DNA of 64,000 nt from Candidatus Brachythrix odensensis. Lineage in GTDB: Bacteria > Chloroflexota > Anaerolineae > J036 > Brachytrichaceae. Numbering within the stretch: position 1 is the stretch's first letter; each line of letters starts with the position of its first letter. The notes under the pieces were generated by a model that saw only the letters and a program-made list of their open reading frames with translations, made no database searches and had not been told where the DNA came from. Positions 1 to 7,773 of the stretch are shown here, one piece after another. The translations under genes were made by a program, and so were the position numbers. The stretch is taken from assembly GCA_016714465.1 (NCBI GenBank), contig JADKDT010000026.1, positions 310,001-374,000 of the forward strand, written 5' to 3'.

Positions 1-1
1 C

Positions 2-550
2 GAGAACCAGACCGGCCTGATTCGATGGCCAGCTGGCCTCATCAGCGGCACGAGTCAGATTGTGGCGGGCGAACTGTGGAACGGCAATTTGTATGCCCTC
101 GATGCGGGGGTGGGCCAGATCTGGCGCCTCACCCGCCAATCCGATGGGGCCTTCGCCAGCAGCCCCTATTTCCGCGTGCCATACGGCCCGCTCACGACGA
201 CGATTGATATCGCCGTCGATGGCGCGGTTTACGTCCTGCAACGCAACGGCATCGTGTTGAAGTATCTGACCAGCGCTCCGGCGACGTTTGCGGTCTCCCC
301 GCCCGAGCCGATTGGCCGCTCGGTTGCCATCGCACTGAGCGCGCAGGAACAGCAGCGCGGCAGCGTGTTTCTCGCGGATGTCGACAACGGCGCGATTTGG
401 CAGCTTGGCAAGAACGGCGAGTTCCAGCGCCAGTATCGACCGCCCGGCCTCGAATTCGCCAACATGATTGATATGTCGATCGACCCGGTGAACAACCTGG
501 TGTATGTGTTGACAAACAAGAAGCTGCTCAGCTTCAAGTACGTCACCTAG
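2..550 (+). CDS. C-terminal part of a beta-propeller-like protein, cut by window edge
   Basis: The reading frame is open from base 2 to the TAG at 548-550, so the true start lies left of the window. The visible 180 or so residues contain repeated short strand-turn units such as LYALDAGVGQIWRL, VYVLQRNG, VFLADVDNGAIWQL and VYVLTNKKLLSF. This spacing of about 40-50 residues is typical of NHL or SMP-30-like beta-propeller blades. No catalytic motif is visible. A propeller can serve as a ligand-sensing or scaffolding domain, and the missing N-terminus may hold the enzymatic or sensor part. A GTG at 62 would be an internal start and is not favoured because homology-like repeats continue upstream. 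The gene converges on xdhC with a 34 bp hairpin between them. Function is unknown. Confidence 0.6.
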   Translation, partial: ENQTGLIRWPAGLISGTSQIVAGELWNGNLYALDAGVGQIWRLTRQSDGAFASSPYFRVPYGPLTTTIDIAVDGAVYVLQRNGIVLKYLTSAPATFAVSPPEPIGRSVAIALSAQEQQRGSVFLADVDNGAIWQLGKNGEFQRQYRPPGLEFANMIDMSIDPVNNLVYVLTNKKLLSFKYVT

Positions 551-556
551 AGCCTG

Positions 557-627
557 CGCAAGGAACCTGCCAGAAACGATAGTCCCCGGCTCTGCCGGGG
601 ACTATCGTTTCTGGCAGGTTCCTTGCG
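557..627. terminator. 34 bp perfect hairpin between convergent genes
   Basis: Arms 557-590 and 594-627 are exact reverse complements around the triloop TCT (AGA on the minus strand). The hairpin starts 6 bases after the stop of the rightward gene and 8 bases after the stop of the leftward xdhC gene, so it can serve both as a 3'-end hairpin. There is no T-tract on either side, so it is not a textbook intrinsic terminator. It belongs to the window-wide hairpin family. Confidence 0.7.
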
Positions 628-635
628 TATGGGAG

Positions 636-1661
636 TTAGTGTCGGCCCGGCAGGCCGTTGCGGACCGCCACGATCTCAGCCAGGATAGACAGCGCAATCT
701 CCTCGGGCGCATGCGCCCCGAGGTCGAGCCCGATCGGCGCGTGCAGGCGGGCAAGATCGGGCTCGCCAAAACCGGCTGCGCGCAGGCGTTCCAGCCGGTT
801 GGCATGCGTGCGGGCGCTGCCCAAAACTCCAACGTAAAAAGATTGACTGCGAAGCGCGATCTCGAGGGCAGGGTCATCGATCTTCGGGTCGTGGCTGAGG
901 GCGACAAAGGCGGTGGCCTGGGTCAGCGGGATCTCTGCGAGGGCGCGGGTCGGCCAGTCGTTGATCAGCGCGCCGATGCGCGGAAAGCGGGCGGGGGTGG
1001 CGAAGGCGCTGCGCGGGTCGATGACCGTCACTCGGAATCCAAGCGTGGCTGCCATGTCGGCCAGTGGGATCGCGATGTGGGCGGCCCCGATGCAGATCAG
1101 GCTGGGCGGCGGCAGGATGACGTCGACAAAGACGTCAAGCGGGCCAACCTGCGCCCGGATCGGGCCGCCTCGAAGCAAGGCCGCTTCGAGGGCGGATCGC
1201 AGCCCGGGGAGCGCGTCCAGGTTGTCGGCTTTGCCGTCCGCCCACAGGTGGGCCCGCCGCCCAATGTGCTCAAAGGGCCCGCCTACAACGATGGCCATGC
1301 CGAGGCCGCGTCCAGTGTGAGCCGCCTCGCGCCACAGGGACTCGGTCTCAGGTGCCAGCGCCTCGACATAAACCTCAATCTCACCGCCACAGGCCAGCCC
1401 GACTTCCCAGGCGGTCTCGTCGGCGACCCCAAAATGCAGCGTGCGCGGCCCGCCCCCGCCCAACGCTTCCAGCCCAGCTTCGTAGACCGCGCTCTCGATG
1501 CAGCCGCCGCTGACCGAGCCCGAGATCCGGTTGCCCTCAGCGACGGCCATTTTGGCCCCCGCGCCGCGCGGCGCGCTGCCCCAGGTGCGGATGACGGTGG
1601 CGACGGCGACCGGCAGGCTCAAGGCCTGCCAGTCGCCGATGTCGTTGAGGAGGTCTCGCAT
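636..1661 (-). CDS. XdhC/CoxI family protein
   Basis: A 341-residue protein of the XdhC/CoxI family, which helps insert or sulfurate the molybdenum cofactor of xanthine dehydrogenase and CO dehydrogenase-type enzymes. The N-terminal XdhC_CoxI domain carries GSVSGGCIES (residues 48-57). The C-terminal Rossmann-like XdhC_C domain carries CIGAAHIAIPLADMA around residues 190-204. The ATG at 1661 was chosen because upstream codons lie inside the hairpin at 1674-1726. No molybdo-hydroxylase subunit gene lies next to it, so its client enzyme must be encoded elsewhere. It converges on the propeller gene and follows the DUF4349 lipoprotein gene on the same strand. Family assignment is firm; the client is unknown. 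Confidence 0.88.
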   Translation of the reverse strand: MRDLLNDIGDWQALSLPVAVATVIRTWGSAPRGAGAKMAVAEGNRISGSVSGGCIESAVYEAGLEALGGGGPRTLHFGVADETAWEVGLACGGEIEVYVEALAPETESLWREAAHTGRGLGMAIVVGGPFEHIGRRAHLWADGKADNLDALPGLRSALEAALLRGGPIRAQVGPLDVFVDVILPPPSLICIGAAHIAIPLADMAATLGFRVTVIDPRSAFATPARFPRIGALINDWPTRALAEIPLTQATAFVALSHDPKIDDPALEIALRSQSFYVGVLGSARTHANRLERLRAAGFGEPDLARLHAPIGLDLGAHAPEEIALSILAEIVAVRNGLPGRH

Positions 1662-1673
1662 TCTGTAGGGTTG

Positions 1674-1726
1674 TTTCTGAAGCGATGTGTCCCCGGGCGA
1701 AGCCCGGGGACACATCGCTTCAGAAA
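1674..1726. repeat. 25 bp perfect hairpin with GCGAAGC cap
   Basis: Arms 1674-1698 and 1702-1726 pair exactly around GAA, giving the tip GGGC-GAA-GCCC. It begins 14 bases after the stop of the leftward DUF4349 gene, upstream of xdhC, and may end or protect that transcript. There is no clear T-tract. Confidence 0.7.
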
Positions 1727-1740
1727 GGAACGTTTGAGAT

Positions 1741-2688
1741 TCACGCCTTCGGCGGCGCGGGCGGTTGCTGCGGCGGCGCCATCGGCGGCTGCTGCATCAT
1801 CGGCATGGGTCGCGCCTTCGCCGGGCGGCGGCGATTCAGCGCGCGCACGATCGCGATCAGGGCCACGAAGGGCAGGGACAGAATGATGAGGACCGGCAAA
1901 ACCGTGACCACCAGCCAGATCATCAGGGTGCCAAGCCCCTGCAGGATTCGGATCAGCGCCTCGACTGCGTTCTTGAACACGCCTTCCGGGCGCCAACCCG
2001 GGGCCGCGATGGGCTGGGCGATGACGTCAGGGATGAGTGAGATCGTCACGGTCGACATCGCGGCAGACGTCGCCAGGAACTGAGCCCGCCCCTTGGCCTG
2101 TTCGATCTGACCCCGGATCGAGGTCAGCTCGCGATACACGGCCAGCACATCCTCGGTCTTGGTGGACTTCTCGAGGATGGTTCGGAGTTGCGTCTCGGCG
2201 GCCTCCAGGTTCTTGATCCGGGCGCTGAGATCAGAGAATTCGGCCGTCACATCCTGGCCAGTGACCTGGTCGTTGCGGACTTCGATCGCCAACTTGCGCG
2301 CGCGTTCAAGCGTGGCATCCAGCTTGTCGGAGGGCACTTTGATCACGATCGTCGCCTGCGACCCCTGGGCATATTTGGTCGTATTTGACGATTGGATGAA
2401 GCCCTTGAACTCGGTCGCCATCCGGCCGATCTCGTCGAGACTGGCCAGGGTGTCCTTGACGATCAGGGTGAGATTCGCGGTACGGATCACCAACCGGTCG
2501 GTGAGATCGGTCTGCCCGGCTGGGGATTGGGCGTCGGCGGCGGTGCCGCCGGCCTTGGGTGCCGTCACTGGCGCCGAGGGGGCGACCGATTCGCGCCCGA
2601 GGTTGGACGGGGCCGGCGCGGCCGCGCCGCAGGACGCGAGGGCCAACACGCTCAGCAGAAAGGTTGGGATGAGGGTTCGAGCTTTCAT
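1741..2688 (-). CDS. DUF4349 domain lipoprotein
   Basis: A 315-residue predicted lipoprotein. The signal peptide ends in the lipobox LASC (Cys 20) and is followed by an Ala/Pro-rich linker. Then comes a DUF4349 domain: a beta segment starting DRLVIRTANLTLIV, and a long alpha-helical coiled coil (ARIKNLEAAETQLRTILEKS) preceding RGQIEQAKGRAQFL. Near the C-terminus is one membrane span (LMIWLVVTVLPVLIILSLPF), then a basic region and a Pro/Met-rich tail. The ATG at 2688 was chosen over upstream in-frame codons because GGAGAAG stands about 8 bases upstream and the signal peptide begins there. The gene is divergent from pspA, so both may belong to an envelope-stress neighbourhood. The molecular role of DUF4349 is not established. 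Confidence 0.85.
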   Translation of the reverse strand: MKARTLIPTFLLSVLALASCGAAAPAPSNLGRESVAPSAPVTAPKAGGTAADAQSPAGQTDLTDRLVIRTANLTLIVKDTLASLDEIGRMATEFKGFIQSSNTTKYAQGSQATIVIKVPSDKLDATLERARKLAIEVRNDQVTGQDVTAEFSDLSARIKNLEAAETQLRTILEKSTKTEDVLAVYRELTSIRGQIEQAKGRAQFLATSAAMSTVTISLIPDVIAQPIAAPGWRPEGVFKNAVEALIRILQGLGTLMIWLVVTVLPVLIILSLPFVALIAIVRALNRRRPAKARPMPMMQQPPMAPPQQPPAPPKA

Positions 2689-2742
2689 TGTTTCTTCTCC
2701 GTGCGACGTATCGCGTCGCGATCTTCTCCCGGCGCTCTTGGC

Positions 2743-2748
2743 TATACT
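2743..2748 (+). promoter_or_regulatory. Possible -10 box for pspA
   Basis: TATACT lies in the 150-base gap between the divergent DUF4349 and pspA genes. No convincing -35 box is seen at 16-18 bases, so this is a weak call. It would give a leader of roughly 85 bases. Confidence 0.3.
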
Positions 2749-2838
2749 ATGCCGCGCCGGCACGTTGACACAGACTAACGCGCCGATGGTCAATCCGCTT
2801 GACATCCAGATGACAGGCGACCCACAACAGGTGATTTC

Positions 2839-3519
2839 ATGGCTTCTCTACTCGAAAAAGTCGATACCTTGATCAAGGCGAACCTCCACGCGCTGGTGGA
2901 CAAGGCCCTCCAAAGCAACAACATTGCCGTCATCGATCAGTATATCCGCGACGTCGATAACAACCTTGACGCGTTGGAGGATGCCGCCGCCACCGTGGGC
3001 GGGCAGGTCAAGACCCTCGAGCGCAAGCGCGATGAGCTCAAGAAACAGGTCATCGACCTGGACCGCAACATCGACATGTTCCTGAGCCAGGGCAAGGATG
3101 ACTTGGCCCGGGCGGCCCAGTCCAAGCTGAACTCGGTCAAGACCATGGCCGAGACGTACGAGCAACAGGCCACCCGCCAGGCATCCGAGTACCAGTCGCT
3201 GCTCAACGCCCGGCTCAAACTGCAGACCAAGCTGCAAACCATCCGCCAGCAGCGCGAGGAGATGGCCCATCTGCTCGAGCTGGCCAAGGCCAAGGAACTC
3301 ACCAACCGGGCCATCAAGTCGATCGACGACCTGGCCGGGATGGGGGATCAGGACGTGGCCCGCATCGCCGAGGGCATTCGCAACCGGCTCGATTCGGCCA
3401 GCGCCCGGGCGGAGATGGCGGCCCAGAATCTCGACACCCAAATGGACGAGGCGCTCGGCAAGGGCGAGCTCGACTCGCAGCTCGAGGAGCGCAAGCGCCG
3501 CCTGGGCATCAACAAGTAG
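2839..3519 (+). CDS. pspA: PspA/IM30 (Vipp1) family protein
   Basis: A 226-residue, almost entirely alpha-helical protein of the PspA/IM30 family. These are membrane-associated ESCRT-III-like proteins that assemble on stressed or damaged inner membranes. The length matches PspA (about 220-230). The N-terminus MASLLEKVDTLIKANLHAL resembles the usual amphipathic helix followed by a loop and long coiled coil. Charged heptads run through residues 60-150, and a short helical C-terminus ends in RKRRLGINK. AGGTGA sits about 5 bases before the ATG. No pspB, pspC or pspF is nearby. Instead, the next gene encodes a two-span membrane protein with a coiled coil, 118 bases downstream beyond a hairpin. It probably acts in envelope maintenance. 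Confidence 0.88.
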   Translation: MASLLEKVDTLIKANLHALVDKALQSNNIAVIDQYIRDVDNNLDALEDAAATVGGQVKTLERKRDELKKQVIDLDRNIDMFLSQGKDDLARAAQSKLNSVKTMAETYEQQATRQASEYQSLLNARLKLQTKLQTIRQQREEMAHLLELAKAKELTNRAIKSIDDLAGMGDQDVARIAEGIRNRLDSASARAEMAAQNLDTQMDEALGKGELDSQLEERKRRLGINK

Positions 3520-3538
3520 GCACTCCTATCAATACCCC

Positions 3539-3596
3539 TTCCGGAGGCGATATGCCCGCCCCGGCGTACGTCGGGGCGGGCATATCGCCTCCGGAA
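3539..3596. repeat. 25 bp hairpin with CCGGCGTACG-type core
   Basis: Arms 3539-3563 and 3572-3596 are exact complements, and the centre GGCGTACGTC continues the dyad with one mismatch. It starts 19 bases after the pspA stop. The core resembles those at 12724, 47706, 60376 and 61927. Confidence 0.7.
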
Positions 3597-3637
3597 CAGG
3601 GTGTTGTTGAGAGTTCCAGGGCTGTCCGCGCACCGAT

Positions 3638-4462
3638 ATGAAACTGCGTCAACGCACGTTTGGCAATATCCTTGCCAACGCCGTCCTCACCCCGCTCAGC
3701 GGCTTGATCGTGGCTGCCGGTATCCTGCTGGTTGGTCTGGGTGTGCGCGTGCCGATTCTCGACCTGCCGGCCATTGCGTGGTTGGCTGGCCTCGTGCCGA
3801 TCTGGTTGATCGCCGTCGGCGCGAAGGTCCTCGACCGCTCCGTCGGCGAGAAGGCGGCCGCCCAGGCCCTGCGCGAAGAGTACGACCTGGAGAAAATCGA
3901 GAGCGCTCATCTGCGCGACATCGTCCGACGCGCCACAGATTACCGCGAACGAATTGACCAGGTTGTGGCCAAAGCCGGCGAGGGCGCTTTCACGGTCAGG
4001 ATGCAGGATGTCTCGAATCAGGTCGAGCAGTGGGTGGGCCGGATCTACGCGCTCGCGCAAAAGATCGACGCCTATCGGCTGAATGATGTGATCCAGAAGG
4101 ACACCAAATCGATTCCGCAGTCGATCGGACAGCTCAAGATGCGCATGACCCAGGAGCGCGACGAGTCGGTGAAAGCCGAAATCGCAAATGCCATTCATCA
4201 ACGCCAGGGCCAGCTGAATATGTTGGAAGCCCTCGATACGACGATGGACAAGGCCGAGTTGCAGCTCGAAAATACGCTCACCGCGTTGGGAACTGTCTAT
4301 TCGCAAATGCTGCTCATCGACGCCCGGGATGTGAACAGCGCCCGCACCCAGCGCCTGCGTGAGAACATCACCGAGCAGATGGCCGGCCTGAACGATGTGA
4401 TCACGTCGATGAACGACGTCTACGAATTACCGACCCGAACTTCCTCCGCTGCATCAAGCTAG
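3638..4462 (+). CDS. Membrane-anchored coiled-coil protein next to pspA
   Basis: A 274-residue protein I cannot assign to a named family. Two hydrophobic segments at about residues 17-37 and 45-66 form a membrane hairpin. The remaining 200 residues are charged and helical, with predicted coiled coils (ALREEYDLEKIESAHLRDIV, LNMLEALDTTMDKAELQLEN). This suggests a cytoplasmic helical domain tethered to the membrane. No enzyme motif is seen. The ATG at 3638 is the only good start, and no clear Shine-Dalgarno sequence is visible. The position directly after pspA makes a PspA partner, comparable in role but not in sequence to PspB/C, a reasonable guess. Confidence 0.6.
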   Translation: MKLRQRTFGNILANAVLTPLSGLIVAAGILLVGLGVRVPILDLPAIAWLAGLVPIWLIAVGAKVLDRSVGEKAAAQALREEYDLEKIESAHLRDIVRRATDYRERIDQVVAKAGEGAFTVRMQDVSNQVEQWVGRIYALAQKIDAYRLNDVIQKDTKSIPQSIGQLKMRMTQERDESVKAEIANAIHQRQGQLNMLEALDTTMDKAELQLENTLTALGTVYSQMLLIDARDVNSARTQRLRENITEQMAGLNDVITSMNDVYELPTRTSSAASS

Positions 4463-4477
4463 GGACCGCAGAACCCG

Positions 4478-4528
4478 GTTTCGGGGACGGTATCCTCCTG
4501 CGAAGCAGGGGGATATCGTCCCCGAAAC
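4478..4528. repeat. 24 bp hairpin with GCGAAGC cap, two mismatches
   Basis: Arms 4478-4501 and 4505-4528 pair around GAA with two mismatches that would be G-U in RNA on one strand. The tip is CTGC-GAA-GCAG. It begins 15 bases after the stop of the membrane coiled-coil gene. Confidence 0.65.
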
Positions 4529-4576
4529 TGAAATTGCTGGTGGTTCCGGTGTGCGGCGGAGGCATTGGAGATAACG

Positions 4577-4999
4577 ATGATTACCGATCTCGGACACGCC
4601 GCCTTTGCCTGCACCGATCTCGATCGCGCGCTCGCCTTCTACGCCAAGCTCGGGATTCGAGAGGCCTTTCGCCTCAACCGCGAGGATGGCTCGCTCATGC
4701 TGGTCTACCTGCATGTGGCCGGCGATCGCTTCATCGAAGTCTTCCCCGCCTCAGGCCCGCTGACGAGCGGGCAGCCGATCAGCTATATGCATTTGTGCCT
4801 GGTGGTCGACGATGTCAAGGCGATGGCCGAACAGCTTCGCGCGGACGGCATCGCCATCGAGCGCGGCCCGAGCCTGGGTCTCGACCACAACTGGCAGGCC
4901 TGGGTGCGCGACCCGGATGGCAACGCGATCGAGCTGATGCAGCTCGTCGAACACTCGCCCCAGCGCCGGGTGGCGCGCGGCGAGGCGGCGTGGGAGTAG
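4577..4999 (+). CDS. VOC (glyoxalase/bleomycin resistance) superfamily protein
   Basis: A 140-residue single-copy VOC fold with paired beta-alpha-beta-beta-beta units. The first half carries LGHAAFACTDLDRALAFYAKLGI and the second carries YMHLCLVVDDVKAMAEQL, ending in the typical WVRDPDGNAIELMQL. The early His, the second-half His and the Glu before LMQL are the usual metal-ligand positions, so a metal-dependent lyase or isomerase role is possible. The substrate is not predictable. The ATG at 4577 was chosen because GGAG lies 6 bases upstream; a TTG at 4565 overlaps that signal. It is flanked on both sides by hairpins and is probably a single-gene transcript. Confidence 0.8.
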   Translation: MITDLGHAAFACTDLDRALAFYAKLGIREAFRLNREDGSLMLVYLHVAGDRFIEVFPASGPLTSGQPISYMHLCLVVDDVKAMAEQLRADGIAIERGPSLGLDHNWQAWVRDPDGNAIELMQLVEHSPQRRVARGEAAWE

Positions 5000-5037
5000 T
5001 GACGGATTAACCTCGCGGGTAGGCGCCGATGGGCTGA

Positions 5038-5100
5038 ACCTCGGAGGTGGCCGCCAGAGAACCGCGCCGGTTGCGAGCTTCGGGCGGCCACCTCCGAGGT
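5038..5100. repeat. 18 bp inverted repeat with 27-base loop
   Basis: Arms 5038-5055 and 5083-5100 are exact complements. The loop has a minor AACCG-CGC-CGGTT stem. The arm (ACCTCGGAGGTGGCCGCC) resembles the one at 27995-28018, so the two are probably related copies. It lies between the VOC and ABC-permease genes. Confidence 0.65.
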
Positions 5101-5116
5101 GCAGGAAAAATACGTT

Positions 5117-5914
5117 ATGCCCGCCCTCTTCGCCCTGGCCCGCTCGGCCTTTCAGCGCCAGTTCGCCTACCGCGCCGCAAACCTGGCCGGGCTGGTCACC
5201 AACCTCTTCTTCGGCCTGCTCCGAGCCGCCGTCGTCATCGCCCTGTTCGAGGCGCGCGGCGGCGCGCCCGTCGCCGGCTATGGCCTGCGTGAGAGTGTCA
5301 CCTTTATGGGTGTCGCCCAGGCTCTGATCGGGTGGGTGGCGCTTTGGGGCTGGTGGGATCTGCTGCGCTCGGTCAAGACGGGTGAAATCGCCAACGATCT
5401 GCAGCGCCCGGTAGACTTCTTCTGGTACTGGGCCGCCCAGGACTTTGGGCGGGCAGTCTCGCAGCTGCTGATGCGCGGCGTCCCGTTATTGCTCACATTT
5501 GGGATCGCCTATCCCATCATCCTGCCCGCCGATGCCGGCCAGACGGCGCTCCTCGGTGTGTCGCTTGGGCTCGCCTGGTTCTGCTCCTTCGCCTGGCGCT
5601 TTATGTTCAGCCTGGTCGCGTTTTGGACCACCGACGCGATGGGGGTTGCCCGCATTGCGATCTTTGTTCAGATGTTTCTGGCCGGATTCTTCTTGCCGAT
5701 CACCTTCTTCCCGGACGCAATCAGCGCAGCCATTCGGCTGTTGCCATTCGCCGGGATGATCAACACCCCGATCGAGATCTTCGTGAATGTGGCGCGGGGA
5801 GCGGATGCGCTCATGGCCATCGCGTTGCAGATCTTCTGGGCCGCGGCCCTCTATCTTGGCGCGCGGCTGGTGCTCGCCTCGGGCATCCGAAGGCTGACGA
5901 TTCAGGGGGGCTGA
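5117..5914 (+). CDS. ABC-2 type exporter permease (DUF990 type), subunit 1
   Basis: A 265-residue integral membrane protein with about six hydrophobic segments (for example LAGLVTNLFFGLLRAAVVIA, ALIGWVALWGWW and ALLGVSLGLAWF). It matches the ABC-2 permease type found in pairs beside a dedicated ATPase (COG4587/COG3694/COG4586). The feature ELANDL-like stretch EIANDLQRPVDFFWYWAAQD is typical of the family. The ATG at 5117 was taken because AGGA lies about 10 bases upstream; a GTG at 5099 would overlap the hairpin end. The downstream permease starts at the next base after the stop, so translation is probably coupled. The cargo is unknown. Confidence 0.85.
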   Translation: MPALFALARSAFQRQFAYRAANLAGLVTNLFFGLLRAAVVIALFEARGGAPVAGYGLRESVTFMGVAQALIGWVALWGWWDLLRSVKTGEIANDLQRPVDFFWYWAAQDFGRAVSQLLMRGVPLLLTFGIAYPIILPADAGQTALLGVSLGLAWFCSFAWRFMFSLVAFWTTDAMGVARIAIFVQMFLAGFFLPITFFPDAISAAIRLLPFAGMINTPIEIFVNVARGADALMAIALQIFWAAALYLGARLVLASGIRRLTIQGG

Positions 5915-6709
5915 GTGATCTACTTCCGCCTGATCGCCGCGTCGATGCGCTCGCAGCTCCAGTACCGCGTGTCGTTCACCCTTGACACGTTGGGCGCATT
6001 CCTGTCAACGTTTGTCGAATTCCTGGCCCTGGCCCTCGCATTCGGGCGCTTTGGCGGGCTGGGCGGCTGGTCGATCTGGCAGATCGCGTTCCTGTGGGGA
6101 TTGACGGAGGCGGCGTTCGGGGTGATGGACATGCTCTTCAGCGGCTTCGACCCGGCCAGCTTCAGCCAGCACGTGCGGCGCGGCACGCTCGACCAGATCC
6201 TGTTGCGCCCGGTCAATCTCATCGTCCAGATCCTGGCCTCGGAGTTTGTGCTCAGGCGGGTGGGGAGGATTCTGGAGGGCGGGCTGATCTTCGTCCTGGC
6301 GGTTGCCAACCTGGGCATCGCCTGGACGCCGCTCAAGCTGGCCTATCTCCCGCTGGTCTTTGCCAGCGCGGTCGCTTTCTATGGGGCGCTCTTTGTGGCG
6401 GGCGCGACCCTGTCATTTTGGACGACCGAGGCGCTCGAAATCGTCAACGTCTTCACCTATGGCGGCACAACGATGGCCTCCTACCCAATGAACATCTACA
6501 CAGATTGGCTGCGCCGGATCTTCACTTACGTTATTCCGACTGCCTTGATCATCTACTACCCGGCCCTGTTCTTCTTCGACCTGCCCGATCCGGCCGGCCT
6601 GCCGGTCTGGGCGTCGTTTCTGGCCCCGCTGGCTGGCTTCGGTCTGCTGGCCCTGGCCTTCCTCGGATTTCGTTTCGGGTTGCGGCGCTACGCGTCGACG
6701 GGGGTGTGA
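5915..6709 (+). CDS. ABC-2 type exporter permease (DUF990 type), subunit 2
   Basis: A 264-residue membrane protein starting at a GTG that directly abuts the TGA of the preceding permease. It has about six membrane spans and family-typical features, including FDPASFSQHVRRGTLDQILL near residue 80 and a late FTYGGTTMASYPMNIY segment. This order and spacing (permease, permease, ATPase) is the standard arrangement of the COG4587/COG3694/COG4586 exporter. It would form a heterodimeric channel with the upstream gene product. The ATPase gene begins at the base after its stop. Confidence 0.85.
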   Translation: MIYFRLIAASMRSQLQYRVSFTLDTLGAFLSTFVEFLALALAFGRFGGLGGWSIWQIAFLWGLTEAAFGVMDMLFSGFDPASFSQHVRRGTLDQILLRPVNLIVQILASEFVLRRVGRILEGGLIFVLAVANLGIAWTPLKLAYLPLVFASAVAFYGALFVAGATLSFWTTEALEIVNVFTYGGTTMASYPMNIYTDWLRRIFTYVIPTALIIYYPALFFFDLPDPAGLPVWASFLAPLAGFGLLALAFLGFRFGLRRYASTGV

Positions 6710-7692
6710 ATGGGCGCCATCATCTCGCTGGAACATCTCCGCAAGACCTTTCGGGTCGCCGATCGCCCCAGCGGGCGCCTGGCCGGCCTGCGCGGCCTTG
6801 TCGCGCGCGAGATGCGGACAGTCACCGCCGTCGACGACGTGAGCGTCGACATTCATCCGGGCGAGATCGTCGGATATCTCGGTCCAAACGGGGCGGGTAA
6901 GTCGACGACGATCAAGATCATGACCGGCATCCTGGTCCCGACCTCGGGCGGCGTGCGCGTCAACGGGCGGGTGCCCTGGCGCGAGCGGCGGGCCCATGTG
7001 GCCGGAATCGGGGCCGTCTTCGGCCAGCGCAATACGCTGTGGTGGGACCTGCCCGTGCAGGACTCTTTCGACCTGCTGCGCCATATCTACGCCATTCCGG
7101 CCGCCGCTACGCGGCGAATCTGAAGACGTTTCGTGACCTGCTCGGGCTGGATGAGTTCATCCGCCAGCCCGTCCGCACGCTGTCGCTCGGCCAGCTTATG
7201 CGGGCCAACCTGGCCGGCGCGCTGCTGCACGACCCGGGCATTGTTTTTCTCGATGAGCCCACGATCGGCCTCGACATCGTGGCCAAGGAACGCATTCGGG
7301 CCTTTATTCGCCAGATCAACCGCGAGCGCGGCGCGACCATCGTCCTGACCACCCACGACTTGTCTGATGTGGAACGGTTGTGCGAGCGGGTGATCGTCAT
7401 CGACCACGGCCGGCTGATCTATGACGGCCGGCTGGCCGAGTTGATTGCCCGCTACGGCGGCGACCGTGAGTTGCAGGTCGATTTCGCAGGTGACTATGCT
7501 GATGTCTCCGTCGATGGCGCGCGCCTGGTCGGGCGCGAGGGCCGGCGCGCGACGTATCGCTTTGCGCGGGCCGAGTCATCGGCCGCCGAGCTCATCGGCC
7601 GGCTTAGCGCGCGCTACCCGCTCGATGACCTCGCCGTGCGCGAGCCCGATATCGAGGAAACGCTGCGCAGGATCTACGAACGCGGGCTATAG
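6710..7692 (+). CDS. ABC-2 exporter ATP-binding subunit, with apparent frameshift
   Basis: The ATPase of the exporter operon, split by a single missing base. The first frame (6710-7123) holds Walker A GPNGAGKS (residues 58-65) and the Q-loop region FGQRNTLWW. The second frame, running to 7692, holds the signature LSLGQLMRANLAGALL, Walker B IVFLDEPTIGLD and the H-loop TTHD, followed by the C-terminal regulatory domain. Restoring one base between 7106 and 7107 (for example GAC TAC, giving AADY) rejoins the frames exactly as in relatives. The gene starts immediately after the second permease. Either this is a recent pseudogene that would disable the exporter, or it is a sequencing error. The 31-G run 20 bases downstream makes an error quite plausible. 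Confidence 0.82.
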
Positions 7693-7709
7693 ATTTGCTC
7701 TTTGGGGGG

Positions 7710-7743
<34 letters not shown>

Positions 7744-7773
7744 GGGGTCTTTCGGCAAATTCCTTGACGACGG

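Noticed and set aside
639..1886. A long rightward open frame of over 400 codons opposite xdhC
   Set aside because: It is the antisense shadow of xdhC and DUF4349 in GC-rich DNA, with no recognisable domain; the leftward genes match known families.
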